Assembly: GCA_937901455.1 (NCBI GenBank)
Contig: CALDIA010000182.1
Location: 1 to 23,912, forward strand
Reading direction: 5' to 3'
Length of the DNA: 23,912 bases
DNA from: an uncultured Bacteroidales bacterium
GTDB taxonomy: Bacteria > Bacteroidota > Bacteroidia > Bacteroidales > WCHB1-69
Shown piece by piece: positions 7,690 to 16,026 of the stretch. A model generated the notes under the pieces. The model had not been told where the DNA came from, made no database searches, and saw only the letters and a list, made by a program, of their open reading frames with translations. A program made the position numbers and the translations under genes. The stretch's first letter is position 1. Each line of letters begins with the position of its first letter.

Positions 7690-9768
7690 TTATTGGGAGT
7701 TGCTGTTTTTTCTTCTCTCAGCCACGATCTCGTCTTGTTTGGCGGCGGGCATGCGCATGTATTGGAAGAATTCCATGGAGTAGTTGGCGCGGCCGCTGGT
7801 TACGTTACGCAAGGCAGTGGCATAGCCGAACATCTCCATGAGCGGGATGAATCCGTCAAGTTTTTGGGAACCTTTACGGAAACGGCGCATATTCTCAATG
7901 CGACCTCTCCGCTTGTTTATGTCGCGGGTGATGTTGCCGATGTACTCGTCAGGGGTGTTCACCTCCACCTTCATGACGGGCTCCAAAAGGACTGGTGCCA
8001 TTTTGTTGTATGCCTGTTTGAAACATTGAGCCGCGCAGAGTTGGAAGGCCATGTCGCTGGAGTCAACAGGGTGGAACGAGCCGTCCACCAACACGCAGCG
8101 CACATCTACTACGGGATAGCCGGCCAATGGGCTCTTCTCCATGGCGGCAAGCAGTCCTTTTTCGATGGACGGGATGTATTCTCGAGGTACTACACCGCCC
8201 TTAGTGATGTCCACAAACTCGAAACCTTTTCCAGGATTTGGCTCAAAGCGGATGACGGTGTGGGCATACTGGCCGTGACCACCGCTTTGCTTGACATGCT
8301 TGTAGTTGCACTCGTGCTCCAGGGTGATGGTTTCCCGGAAGGATACGCTTGGCGCACCCACCTCAATAGGCACCTTAAATTCGTCTTTCAGTCGGTCAAT
8401 GATTATTTCCAAATGCAGTTCGCCCATGCCAGCAATGATAGTTTCCTCTGTTTCGTCATCATAATGGGCGTGGAAGGAGGGGTCCTCGTTGCTCAACTTG
8501 GCCAAGGCCTCGCCTAATTTGTCTCGGTTTTTCTGGTCGGTGGGGGTCACCTTCATCTCGATGACGGCAGGAGGCACGGAAATGGATTCCAGCACAATAG
8601 GGTGTTTTTCGTCGCAGAGGGTGTCACCGGTACGGGTGTACTTCATGCCTACCAGGGCGATGATCTCACCGGCGCCTGCTTCAGAGATTTCTTCGCGTTC
8701 TTTTGCTTTGATGCGGAAGATACGGCCCACACGCTCGTTCTTGTCTTTGTTGGTATTGTACAGCGTCATGCCATTGGTGAGCTTGCCGCTGAAAATGCGG
8801 ATGAAAGTCTGCTGCCCCACGTAGGGGTCATTGATGAGTTTGAAGGCCAGCGCCGAGAAGGCTTCATTGTTGGAAGGATTTCGTGTGTAGGTTTTCTCGG
8901 GATCATCGGGATCGTGAGCCACAACCGCACCAATGTCGGAGGGGGAGGGGAGATAGTTGATGACGGCATCCAAAAGCGGCTGAATGCCCTTGTTCTTGTA
9001 AGCAGCCCCACAGAGCACAGGGGTGATCATGAGTTTGATAGTAGCCTTGCGCAGCGCCTTCTGCAGTTCTTCTTCGCTGATGGAACGCTCTTCCAAATAG
9101 GCATCCGCTATGTCATCGTCCACATCGGCCAACTTCTCAATGAGGTTGTTGTGCGCAGCTTTGGCCGCTGCCGCAAACTCCTCGGGAATGTCGTTTTCAT
9201 AAACCTCCTTTTCAGAGAAGGTCAGGGCCTTCATCTTGACAAGGTCGATGCAACCTTGGAAGTCGTTTTCCGCACCCATGGGTATCTGTATGGGTACGGC
9301 GTTGGTGCCAAGATATTTCTCCATCTGGGCAAGTACCTCCTGAAAGTCGGCGCCCGTACGGTCCATCTTGTTCACAAAGGCGATGCGGGGCACGCGGTAT
9401 TTGTCGGCTTGGTTCCAGACCGTCTCGCTCTGAGGCTCTACACCTCCCACAGCGCAAAAAACTGCTACCATGCCGTCAATCACACGCAGGGAACGCTCCA
9501 CCTCAATGGTGAAATCAACATGCCCCGGAGTGTCTATCAAGTTGATTTGGTGATCTTTCCATTCAGCAGTGATGGATGCGGAAGCGATGGTGATGCCCCG
9601 CTCCTGCTCCTGTTTCATGAAATCCATGGTGGCCTGACCGTCGTGGGTCTCGCCAATCTTACGATTCACCCCTGTGAAGAATAATATACGTTCCGAACAA
9701 GTAGTCTTGCCAGCATCAATGTGGGCAGCAATGCCTATATTGCGTAGTTTTGATATGTTTTTTGCCAT
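7690..9768 (-). CDS. fusA: Translation elongation factor G
   Basis: 692 aa, the full length of EF-G, which drives ribosomal translocation with GTP. All GTPase motifs are present: AHIDAGKT (G1), RGITI (G2), DTPGH (G3), NKMD (G4) and CGAAYKN (G5). The C-terminal domains are intact. The gene is not in a str operon (no rpsL, rpsG or tuf beside it), and a kinase gene follows after 15 bp. Many Bacteroidota carry more than one EF-G, so this could be the main copy or a paralogue; the intact switch and G motifs argue that it hydrolyses GTP. It has its own promoter at 9816-9823. Assignment to EF-G is certain; which EF-G is not. Confidence 0.95.
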   Translation of the reverse strand: MAKNISKLRNIGIAAHIDAGKTTCSERILFFTGVNRKIGETHDGQATMDFMKQEQERGITIASASITAEWKDHQINLIDTPGHVDFTIEVERSLRVIDGMVAVFCAVGGVEPQSETVWNQADKYRVPRIAFVNKMDRTGADFQEVLAQMEKYLGTNAVPIQIPMGAENDFQGCIDLVKMKALTFSEKEVYENDIPEEFAAAAKAAHNNLIEKLADVDDDIADAYLEERSISEEELQKALRKATIKLMITPVLCGAAYKNKGIQPLLDAVINYLPSPSDIGAVVAHDPDDPEKTYTRNPSNNEAFSALAFKLINDPYVGQQTFIRIFSGKLTNGMTLYNTNKDKNERVGRIFRIKAKEREEISEAGAGEIIALVGMKYTRTGDTLCDEKHPIVLESISVPPAVIEMKVTPTDQKNRDKLGEALAKLSNEDPSFHAHYDDETEETIIAGMGELHLEIIIDRLKDEFKVPIEVGAPSVSFRETITLEHECNYKHVKQSGGHGQYAHTVIRFEPNPGKGFEFVDITKGGVVPREYIPSIEKGLLAAMEKSPLAGYPVVDVRCVLVDGSFHPVDSSDMAFQLCAAQCFKQAYNKMAPVLLEPVMKVEVNTPDEYIGNITRDINKRRGRIENMRRFRKGSQKLDGFIPLMEMFGYATALRNVTSGRANYSMEFFQYMRMPAAKQDEIVAERRKNSNSQ

Positions 9769-9814
9769 ATAATTAATTAGTAATCAGTTTGATAAATGTC
9801 ATTAAAACGAGTGT

Positions 9815-9823
9815 GCAAATTTA
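9815..9823 (-). promoter_or_regulatory. -7 box for fusA
   Basis: The minus strand reads TAAATTTGC, a match to TAnnTTTG, with about 47 bp to the ATG. It lies back to back with the GT2 promoter in a ~196-bp divergent intergenic region; the middle of that region (about 9840-9900) shows nothing else I recognise. Confidence 0.55.
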
Positions 9824-9925
9824 GTATTTTTATTATAAAAACCCATTAAGCCGAAAACTTTCTAAGGGAGATGCCTGATTTTGCCACATAAGATTTACTG
9901 AAGAGTGTTTATTGAATTGGAATGT

Positions 9926-9944
9926 GAAAAAAATGTATTTTTGC
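9926..9944 (+). promoter_or_regulatory. Promoter element of the GT2 gene with -7 box TATTTTTG
   Basis: GAAAAAAATGTATTTTTGC, with the -7 box at 9936-9943 and the start codon at 9965. The same 19-mer occurs upstream of the fucosidase gene. This places the GT2 start at 9965 rather than at the in-frame codon at 9905. Confidence 0.65.
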
Positions 9945-9964
9945 AATTCTTTAAATGCCAAATC

Positions 9965-10900
9965 ATGCAAGAAAAGTCCAATAATCGGATTGCGAAAGTG
10001 GCGGTTTTGATTCCGTGCTTTAACGAGGAAACATCCATTGCCAAGGAGGTGATTGATTTCAAGTCGGTGCTTCCCGAGGCAGATATTTATGTGTATGACA
10101 ACAACTCCACCGATTGTACCGCGGAACTTGCCGCTGAAGCCGGAGCTTTTGTGCGTAATGAGCCCTTGCAAGGAAAGGGCAATGTGGTCAGGCGTATGTT
10201 TCGCGAAATACAGGCTGATTGCTATGTGATGGTGGATGGAGACGGGACCTATGACCCCGCTGACGCCCCGGCCTTTGTGCATGCTGTGTTGGATGAACAG
10301 GCGGACATGGTCGTGGGCGACAGGCTCTCAACGACCTATTTCAACGAGAATAAACGCCCTTTCCATAATGCCGGAAATTGTCTGGTCCGGAATCTTATCA
10401 ATAGCTTCTGGAAGACGGATCTACAGGATATAATGACTGGCTATAGGGCATTTAGTCGCCGCTTTGTGAAATTGTTTCCAGTGATGAGTTCTCATTTTGA
10501 AATCGAAACCGAGATGACCGTCCATGCGCTTGACAAGCGGTTCTTCATTAAAACCATACCCACTCAGTATGCCGACCGTGCCAGTGGGGAGTCGAAGCTG
10601 AATACCTATAAAGATGGCCTGAAGGTGCTGAAGACGATTTTTCTGCTTTTTGAAGAATTCAGGCCGCTGCTCTTTTTTGGTGCGATAGCATTGCTGATGC
10701 TGCTTCTGGCCTTGATACTGTTTATTCCTATTCTGGTTGAGTTTTTAAAAATAGGATTAGTGCCTCGATTTCCCACATTATTCTGTGCCGGATTTCTGGC
10801 TATTGCTGGCGTGATGTCTTTTTTTACCGGTGTTTGTCTGGATGTTCTTGTCCGAAAACATCGAAAGGATTATGAACTGGAAGTTGTTAATTTCCAATGA
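9965..10900 (+). CDS. GT2 family membrane glycosyltransferase
   Basis: 311 aa from the ATG at 9965 that follows the promoter. The N-terminal GT-A domain shows VLIPCFNEE, YDNNSTDCT and the metal/nucleotide motif VDGDGTYDP (~90-98), typical of the dolichol/undecaprenyl-phosphate sugar transferase branch. Two C-terminal transmembrane segments lie at ~234-258 and ~270-296. Such enzymes move a sugar from a nucleotide donor to a lipid phosphate at the inner face of the membrane. The stop is followed after a single base by the ATG of a polytopic membrane protein, so the two are translationally coupled, and a donor-lipid/GT-C pair is likely. The exact sugar cannot be told. Confidence 0.88.
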   Translation: MQEKSNNRIAKVAVLIPCFNEETSIAKEVIDFKSVLPEADIYVYDNNSTDCTAELAAEAGAFVRNEPLQGKGNVVRRMFREIQADCYVMVDGDGTYDPADAPAFVHAVLDEQADMVVGDRLSTTYFNENKRPFHNAGNCLVRNLINSFWKTDLQDIMTGYRAFSRRFVKLFPVMSSHFEIETEMTVHALDKRFFIKTIPTQYADRASGESKLNTYKDGLKVLKTIFLLFEEFRPLLFFGAIALLMLLLALILFIPILVEFLKIGLVPRFPTLFCAGFLAIAGVMSFFTGVCLDVLVRKHRKDYELEVVNFQ

Positions 10901-10901
10901 T

Positions 10902-12122
10902 ATGAAACGGTCGATTTTAAAATATTGCCTGACATTCATAGGTTTGATAGGAATGTTTTTCCTGTTTGCCTTGGTGTCTTGCTGGCTTCCTGATCGTCGT
11001 ATCAAGGAGCATGTGACAGAGATTGCTCCGGTGATGCAGGAATGCGGCAATTACCCTATGGCAATCATTCAGAAGGAATCGGCCCGCCAGGATAACTTTA
11101 CCGACGCGCTGATACTTAACCAACAGCTTTGCATTGACCGCAAATTTCCCCTTAAGTCAGCGATGAGTGCGTATCGCTGTGAGTATTCTCCGCGCTATGA
11201 TATGACGTCCGCCTTGTTGAAGTTGTCACAGCAGGAGGAAGGAGGTACTATGGTGGCCTATCCTCGCTATTGGCATGGGAACACCTTCCTATTCCGTGTC
11301 ATGTTGTTGTTTGTGGATTACCAGACCCTGCAATGGATGATGTTTGCGGTAAGTTCATTATTGCTGTTCCTGTTTTTACTCTCGTATCAGGTCCGTGCCG
11401 GCATTTGGAAAGCCATGGCATTTTTGCTCAGTTGGCTATTGGTGTATGGCTTCGTGACACAGTTCTCCATGCAGTTTTTTCCCGTCACGGTCCTTATGCT
11501 CATTGCCTCCATACTGGTGGTTAGACATGCTGAGGACCACGCCTATTTGAAGATGCTGTTCTTTGTGATGGCATGTCTTACTTGTTACTTCGATTTGCTG
11601 ACCACACCTCTGCTTACCTTGGGATGGCCATTGCTGGTATGGGTGAGCTTGCAAAACACCGACAGTCTCCGGTTGCAGGATAGCCTGTTTCCGATAGTAG
11701 GGTGGGGATTCCTATGGGGTGTAGGCTATGCCCTTACTTTTTTGTCGAAATGGTTGATAAGCAGTGCCATTATCAATATGAATGTGTTGAAAGATGCTTC
11801 TGAGTCCACGGTTTACAGAATGGGTGTCAATGCTTTCAGTCGTTGGGATGCCATTGTGCAGAATGTACAAATGGTGCCTTGGACGATGGTCTTCATTGTA
11901 TTGCTTGTTTTGGGGGCGTACAGCATTGTCCGTTTTCATGCAAAGGGTGGGTTAAAGACCCTGTTGTTGCTGGCGGTGTCCCTATTGCCGTATGTGTGGT
12001 ATCTGTTGGTGGCAAACCATAGCTTTCTGCATTATTGGTTCACGTATCGCTTGCAGGCGATTACCATTGCGGCCTTGTTCTTGATGGTATTGAGTATGCG
12101 CCGGGAACCAGCTGGCGGATAG
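10902..12122 (+). CDS. Polytopic membrane protein, probable GT-C-like glycosyltransferase
   Basis: 406 aa from the ATG at 10902, one base after the GT2 stop. One transmembrane helix (~8-29) is followed by an extracytoplasmic region of about 100 residues with several Cys (47-93) and the aromatic stretch YPRYWHGN (120-127). About eight further membrane segments run to the C-terminus. A long first loop followed by many helices, next to a lipid-phosphate GT2, resembles GT-C enzymes that use polyprenyl-phosphate sugars outside the membrane. I do not recognise the specific family, so the function is inferred from topology and neighbour. It is convergent with nqrC, with 43 bp between the stops. Confidence 0.6.
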   Translation: MKRSILKYCLTFIGLIGMFFLFALVSCWLPDRRIKEHVTEIAPVMQECGNYPMAIIQKESARQDNFTDALILNQQLCIDRKFPLKSAMSAYRCEYSPRYDMTSALLKLSQQEEGGTMVAYPRYWHGNTFLFRVMLLFVDYQTLQWMMFAVSSLLLFLFLLSYQVRAGIWKAMAFLLSWLLVYGFVTQFSMQFFPVTVLMLIASILVVRHAEDHAYLKMLFFVMACLTCYFDLLTTPLLTLGWPLLVWVSLQNTDSLRLQDSLFPIVGWGFLWGVGYALTFLSKWLISSAIINMNVLKDASESTVYRMGVNAFSRWDAIVQNVQMVPWTMVFIVLLVLGAYSIVRFHAKGGLKTLLLLAVSLLPYVWYLLVANHSFLHYWFTYRLQAITIAALFLMVLSMRREPAGG

Positions 12123-12165
12123 TCATCGCATCAAACACATTCCAAGACTTATTCAGTTTCAATTC

Positions 12166-12762
12166 TTAATTGTTGATTTTCAATTGCTCCATCATCTCAT
12201 CCACACCTCTTGAAGTGATGGTGGCACCAGAGATGGCATCCACACGGTTTTCTTCGGCAATTTCGTTGTGAGTGCCTGGCTTGAGCACTCTGACAGATAC
12301 AAAGCGGCCGTTTTTATCGTATAGTTTCTTCTCTTTAAAAGATTTCAGAAAATGCTCTTCTGTGATTTTGGCACCGAGTCCGGGAGTTTCCGACTTGTGG
12401 TCAAGGCTGATGCCTTTGAGTGTCTGTCCGTCTTCAGAGATGACGGCATATCCCCAAAGAGGTCCCCACAACCCTTTGCCGTCTAAACGTATGGCGATGC
12501 CCTTGGTGCCATCGGCGCATACAACACGGTACTGTCGGCCGTCTTCAGTCAGCGGCACGGTCAGATTTGAAAAGGCAACAACCGCTTTGGTTCGATCGAT
12601 GTCGTGTCCTGCTGCTCGGAGAATTTGTTGATATTTCTCAGCTTGCCGATTCAAGTCGCGACGTGGTTTCAAGCCAGAGGAAACAACCGTAAGCACTACT
12701 GCGATTAATAGTACCAACGCTGTGATATATATAAAGATATATGTATTGCTAAACTTTTTCAC
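12166..12762 (-). CDS. nqrC: Na+-translocating NADH:quinone reductase subunit C
   Basis: 198 aa from a GTG start at 12762 that overlaps the nqrB stop by 4 bp. One N-terminal transmembrane helix (~8-29) precedes a periplasmic FMN-binding domain. The covalent FMN site is the threonine of SGAT (T181) in DAISGATITS. PGLGAK, another family motif, is present. The protein is shorter than characterised NqrC (about 250 aa) and ends only 17 residues after the FMN threonine. Downstream there is no nqrD, nqrE or nqrF: a convergent unrelated gene ends 43 bp away. So the operon ends here, either by ancestral splitting or by a deletion. Confidence 0.92.
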   Translation of the reverse strand: MKKFSNTYIFIYITALVLLIAVVLTVVSSGLKPRRDLNRQAEKYQQILRAAGHDIDRTKAVVAFSNLTVPLTEDGRQYRVVCADGTKGIAIRLDGKGLWGPLWGYAVISEDGQTLKGISLDHKSETPGLGAKITEEHFLKSFKEKKLYDKNGRFVSVRVLKPGTHNEIAEENRVDAISGATITSRGVDEMMEQLKINN

Positions 12763-13844
12763 AGGGCATTGTGTTTTCGTTCCAACAGTTGTCTTTGTCG
12801 CCGGTTGATTGAGGTTTGGATGACGCAATAATCGATAAGCGGGGCAAAGATGTTCATCAGCAGGATAGCAAGCATCATGCCTTCCGGATAGCCCTTGTTG
12901 ATGGTGCGGATGAGAATAGCAAGCACACCGATAAGCACTCCGTAGATATATTTGCCCGTGCGGGTGTGGGCGGCGGTGACGGGGTCGGTGGCCATAAAGA
13001 CCGCGCCGAAGAGAAATCCCCCCATCAGTAGCTGATCGTGCGCCGCCACGGGACAAAGTCCGGTAAGATTGCAGATGAGAGCCGTTATATAGCCACCTAC
13101 AACGACCGTGAGCATAATCCGCCAGTCGGCCACTTGGGTGAGAATCAGGAGGGCAGCGCCGAGGAGGATGGCGATCTTGCAGGTCTCGCCGATACAGCCG
13201 GGGATGGTGCCAAGAAACAGATCCCAAGTGGAGGGTAGCGCTTCAGGATGGCCGTTCATCACGAGGGACAAGGGTGTGGCACCCGTGACTGTGTCTGCGC
13301 CGGAGAACCAGACCTTGTCGCCAGAGATGACTGACGGGTAGGCGAAGAAGACGAAGGCACGTGCCAGCAATGCGGGGTTTAGGAAGTTATAACCCGTACC
13401 GCCAAAGACCTCCTTGCCGAAAATCACCGCGAAGACAGTGGCTACGGCAACAATCCAAAGCGGCACGTCGGGTGGCATGATCATCGGGATGAGGAAGCCC
13501 GTGACAAAAAAGCCCTCGGCCACTTCTTCTTTCCGAATCTGAGCGAAGAGGACCTCTACGCCCAACCCGCTGATGTAAGTCACGATGACTAACGGCAGCC
13601 ATTTCAGGAAGCCGTACCAAAGGCAGGGCCAGAGGGACGTCTGCCCACCAATAGCCAGAAAGTGTTGGTAGCCCACATTCCACCAGCCGAAAAGCAGGGC
13701 GGGGGAGAGCGCAATTATCACGGTAATCATGATGCGCTTCATGTCAACTGCATCGCGTACGTGGCAACGCCCCTCCGTCACAGAGGCGGGTGTGCGCATG
13801 AACGTGTCCATGGCATCTGTTAGGGCATTGAACTTCTTGGGCAT
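12759..13844 (-). CDS. nqrB: Na+-translocating NADH:quinone reductase subunit B
   Basis: 361 aa from the ATG at 13844; an earlier in-frame start at 13868 would fall inside the -7 box and is rejected. It has the NqrB-type N-terminus (DTFMRTPASVTEG, HVRDAVDMKR), which separates it from RnfD, and about ten membrane helices. The covalent FMN threonine is T190 in VTGATPLS (usually SGAT). FGGTGYNFLNPAL and FMATDPVTA are further family motifs. NqrB carries FMN and riboflavin and forms the Na+/quinone core of the complex. Its usual neighbour nqrA is 2.2 kb upstream, with a fucosidase gene between. Confidence 0.93.
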   Translation of the reverse strand: MPKKFNALTDAMDTFMRTPASVTEGRCHVRDAVDMKRIMITVIIALSPALLFGWWNVGYQHFLAIGGQTSLWPCLWYGFLKWLPLVIVTYISGLGVEVLFAQIRKEEVAEGFFVTGFLIPMIMPPDVPLWIVAVATVFAVIFGKEVFGGTGYNFLNPALLARAFVFFAYPSVISGDKVWFSGADTVTGATPLSLVMNGHPEALPSTWDLFLGTIPGCIGETCKIAILLGAALLILTQVADWRIMLTVVVGGYITALICNLTGLCPVAAHDQLLMGGFLFGAVFMATDPVTAAHTRTGKYIYGVLIGVLAILIRTINKGYPEGMMLAILLMNIFAPLIDYCVIQTSINRRQRQLLERKHNAL

Positions 13845-13864
13845 TTGCTTATGCTTTTTGGTGC

Positions 13865-13873
13865 GCAAAAATA
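13865..13873 (-). promoter_or_regulatory. -7 box for nqrBC
   Basis: The minus strand reads TATTTTTGC, 21 bp before the nqrB ATG. It means nqrBC can be transcribed without nqrA and without the fucosidase gene. Confidence 0.6.
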
Positions 13874-13916
13874 CACATATTTCCTACTTGATAACAGATT
13901 TTTTATTCTTGCTCAC

Positions 13917-15716
13917 TCACTTATAATCTTTCACTTCAATCACCCAGGCGTTCTCAAGGTAGTTCAGTAATTCTTGCGTGATGCTGGAGAAGTCGATGGT
14001 GAGGGTGCCGTGCTTGTCCTGCTTCCATTTGAGCTTGGCATCGCACCCCCAATCTTCCAACAGTCGGAATGTCGCCTTGGTGTTGATTTTCGGTACATTT
14101 CTGATTATCAATGGTTTGTCTCGGTCAGGCCGATCAAATTCGATAATGTAGAGATTGTTGTCTTTGGTGGTGAAGCAGCGGTAGGTACGCTCCCAGAACA
14201 CTTCGCCATTCCAGTCTGCTTTCAAAAGGGACGCTTTTTCTCCGTCTTTATAACAGAATAACGATGCGGAGGCTTCCAAATCCTTTTCTTTATAAAATAC
14301 GATTATAAGAACAGAGTCACCCTTATGCAGTGGGCCTTGAGCAAAATTCTTTGCTATAGATATTTTTTTGCCTATATCGAGTAGTTGGAAGGCAGGCGCA
14401 CCATTGATACTCAAGTACACGGTCATGCTATCGTCGGCAGCAGCAAAAAAAGTATAGGTTCCATCTTCGTCAACATAGAAGTTGCCTGTCCACATTATGG
14501 AGAAGTTGTCAGTGCTCACGTCTCTCATTGGCGCGTTGCGTACCCAGTCGAAGTTGATGGTCTCTGTAGGCGGCAGCTTCGCAGATGTTTCCTTTCGTTG
14601 GCAAGGAATCTCATACGGTTGCGAGCCGTAAATAGCCTGTCCGTTGATCGCCAGCCACCTGCCGAGACTTTTCAACCGTTCCTGCTGGATAAGCGGGATG
14701 GTGCCGTCGGCATTAGGCCCCACGTTGAGGGTCAGACCGCCACCGTGCGCCACCAACTCCACAAAATGCTGTATTAGTTCCTTGTCTGTCATATAGTTGT
14801 CCAAGTCCTCGTTGCGGTTGATGCCGAAGCTGCGTCCGAGTCCGCGGCACTCTGCCCACGGCACCTCTGTGTTGGCGATGCCCGCACTGTACTCGGGCGT
14901 CAGGAAACCGTGCTTGGTGCCGTTGCCCCATCGATTGTTTACAATGGCGTCAGGGCCCACAGTATTATAGTACCAGCTGATCAGTTCGGGAGAGTGAAAC
15001 TGCTCTGCCGTGTTGTTCCAATCACCATCGGAAAAGATGAGGTCGGGATTGTAGCGCGTTACTAACTCATTGAACTGCGGTATTATATAGCTGTCCACGT
15101 AGTTGCTTATGGAGTCGTCAGGATCCTCCATCCAGATGTGGCGCGGGTTCGACCACTCTGGCAGCGAGTAGTAGAAGCCCATACGCAGTCCCTCATCACG
15201 CACCACCGTGGTCAGTTCCTCCACGATATTGCGTTTGGGACCACTTGCCACACTGTTCCATTCTGGTTGGAACTTGCTGTCCCAAAGACAGTAGCCGTCA
15301 TGATGTTTGGTGACCAGCACCACGTATTTCGCGCCGGCATAATGGAAGAGGTCGGCCCACTCCTCCGGATTCCAAAGTTCGGCATGCCAATATTTGGTAA
15401 GTTCCTTGTATTGGTCGAAAACGGGCAGGGTGGTGTCGGCGTAATAACTCATAATGCGCATCCGTTCGGGCTCCTTTTGCATCAGTCCACGGTAGAACCA
15501 TTCGCCGTAGCCCTCTTTGGAGGCGTAGGCAGGTACGGAGTAGAGTCCCCAGTGAATGAAGATGCCAAGTTTCGCATCCTGGAACCATTGCGGGTAGCCA
15601 CGCTGGTTGAGTGATTCCCAGCTGGGCTCTACCTGTGCTTGTGTCGTTAATCCTGCCCAAATGAACATGATTGTTGCGATCCATATTGTGCTGTACTTGT
15701 GTGGGGTTAACCGCAT
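13917..15716 (-). CDS. GH29 alpha-L-fucosidase, secreted
   Basis: 599 aa with a signal peptide (helix ~11-22, then TTQAQ). The GH29 barrel includes GIFIHWGLYS (51-60), KHHDGYCLWDS (137-147) and the nucleophile region DLIFSDGDW, with D230 as the expected catalytic aspartate. The domain end is marked by GGGLTLNVGPNADG. A PA14-like sugar-binding domain (~405-490, NFYVDEDGTYTF) and a further beta domain follow. It releases terminal L-fucose from glycans, in the periplasm or at the surface. The gene sits between nqrA and nqrB, which is out of place, and has its own promoter 142 bp upstream. No susC/susD pair or fucose-use genes are in view. Confidence 0.92.
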   Translation of the reverse strand: MRLTPHKYSTIWIATIMFIWAGLTTQAQVEPSWESLNQRGYPQWFQDAKLGIFIHWGLYSVPAYASKEGYGEWFYRGLMQKEPERMRIMSYYADTTLPVFDQYKELTKYWHAELWNPEEWADLFHYAGAKYVVLVTKHHDGYCLWDSKFQPEWNSVASGPKRNIVEELTTVVRDEGLRMGFYYSLPEWSNPRHIWMEDPDDSISNYVDSYIIPQFNELVTRYNPDLIFSDGDWNNTAEQFHSPELISWYYNTVGPDAIVNNRWGNGTKHGFLTPEYSAGIANTEVPWAECRGLGRSFGINRNEDLDNYMTDKELIQHFVELVAHGGGLTLNVGPNADGTIPLIQQERLKSLGRWLAINGQAIYGSQPYEIPCQRKETSAKLPPTETINFDWVRNAPMRDVSTDNFSIMWTGNFYVDEDGTYTFFAAADDSMTVYLSINGAPAFQLLDIGKKISIAKNFAQGPLHKGDSVLIIVFYKEKDLEASASLFCYKDGEKASLLKADWNGEVFWERTYRCFTTKDNNLYIIEFDRPDRDKPLIIRNVPKINTKATFRLLEDWGCDAKLKWKQDKHGTLTIDFSSITQELLNYLENAWVIEVKDYK

Positions 15717-15786
15717 GACTCTTACATTTTATTATAAATCAATTCTTTATATTTGCTTATCAATACGCGGGGAACAAATTAGGTTC

Positions 15787-15819
15787 AAAAAAGCACCGAC
15801 AAAAAAAGTGTGGCAGTGC
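15787..15819 (-). terminator. Terminator-like hairpin in the fucosidase leader
   Basis: On the minus strand GCACTGCCA (15819-15811) pairs with TGTCGGTGC (15801-15793) with one mismatch and one G-T pair, followed by six T. It lies downstream of the fucosidase promoter and about 70 bp before the ATG, and also downstream of nqrA. It could stop nqrA read-through or act as an attenuator. Confidence 0.4.
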
Positions 15820-15856
15820 CGGGATTCTAAAGTGAATATGCAGAGGTATATCCGTG

Positions 15857-15875
15857 GCAAAAATACATTTTTTTC
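15857..15875 (-). promoter_or_regulatory. Promoter element of the fucosidase gene with -7 box TATTTTTG
   Basis: The minus strand reads GAAAAAAATGTATTTTTGC, identical to the GT2 promoter element at 9926-9944. It predicts a leader of about 135 nt before the ATG at 15716, long for this genome and containing the terminator-like hairpin. Confidence 0.6.
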
Positions 15876-15936
15876 AACAGACCTCCCTGTTTACCCGCTT
15901 TTATAACTTTCCAAGTTGAACTTATCATTTTACCAT

Positions 15937-15985
15937 GTTGACTGACTTTGGGGGTTAGACTGTTTTTATACCTTGGTCGGTCAAC
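15937..15985. repeat. 10-bp inverted repeat with a 29-nt loop, downstream of nqrA
   Basis: GTTGACTGAC (15937-15946) and GTCGGTCAAC (15976-15985) are complementary except for one position, where transcribed RNA would give a wobble pair. It may be an nqrA 3' structure or the scar of an insertion. No T-run follows on the minus strand. Confidence 0.45.
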
Positions 15986-16026
15986 TTATTTCAGGCATTG
16001 ACAGTCTGCTGTGCACCGCTCTTGTA

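Larger units (their letters stand above)
15717..16026. other. 310-bp gap between nqrA and the fucosidase gene
   Basis: No gene is evident. It contains the fucosidase promoter (15857-15875), a terminator-like hairpin (15787-15819), a long inverted repeat (15937-15946 with 15976-15985), and a plus-strand TATATTTGC box at 15748-15756 that faces no gene. Confidence 0.7.

Noticed and set aside
9905..9964. N-terminal extension of the GT2 enzyme
   Set aside because: The promoter -7 box (9936-9943) lies inside it, and the extra residues have no family match.
12759..13227. Long upstream extension of the nqrC frame
   Set aside because: It lies fully inside nqrB in another frame and has low-complexity Arg/His/Pro content; nqrC starts at the GTG overlapping the nqrB stop.
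15748..15756. TATATTTGC plus-strand promoter for a small RNA antisense to the fucosidase leader
   Set aside because: No terminator or conserved structure on that strand supports a transcript; such a box can occur by chance in this AT-rich gap.
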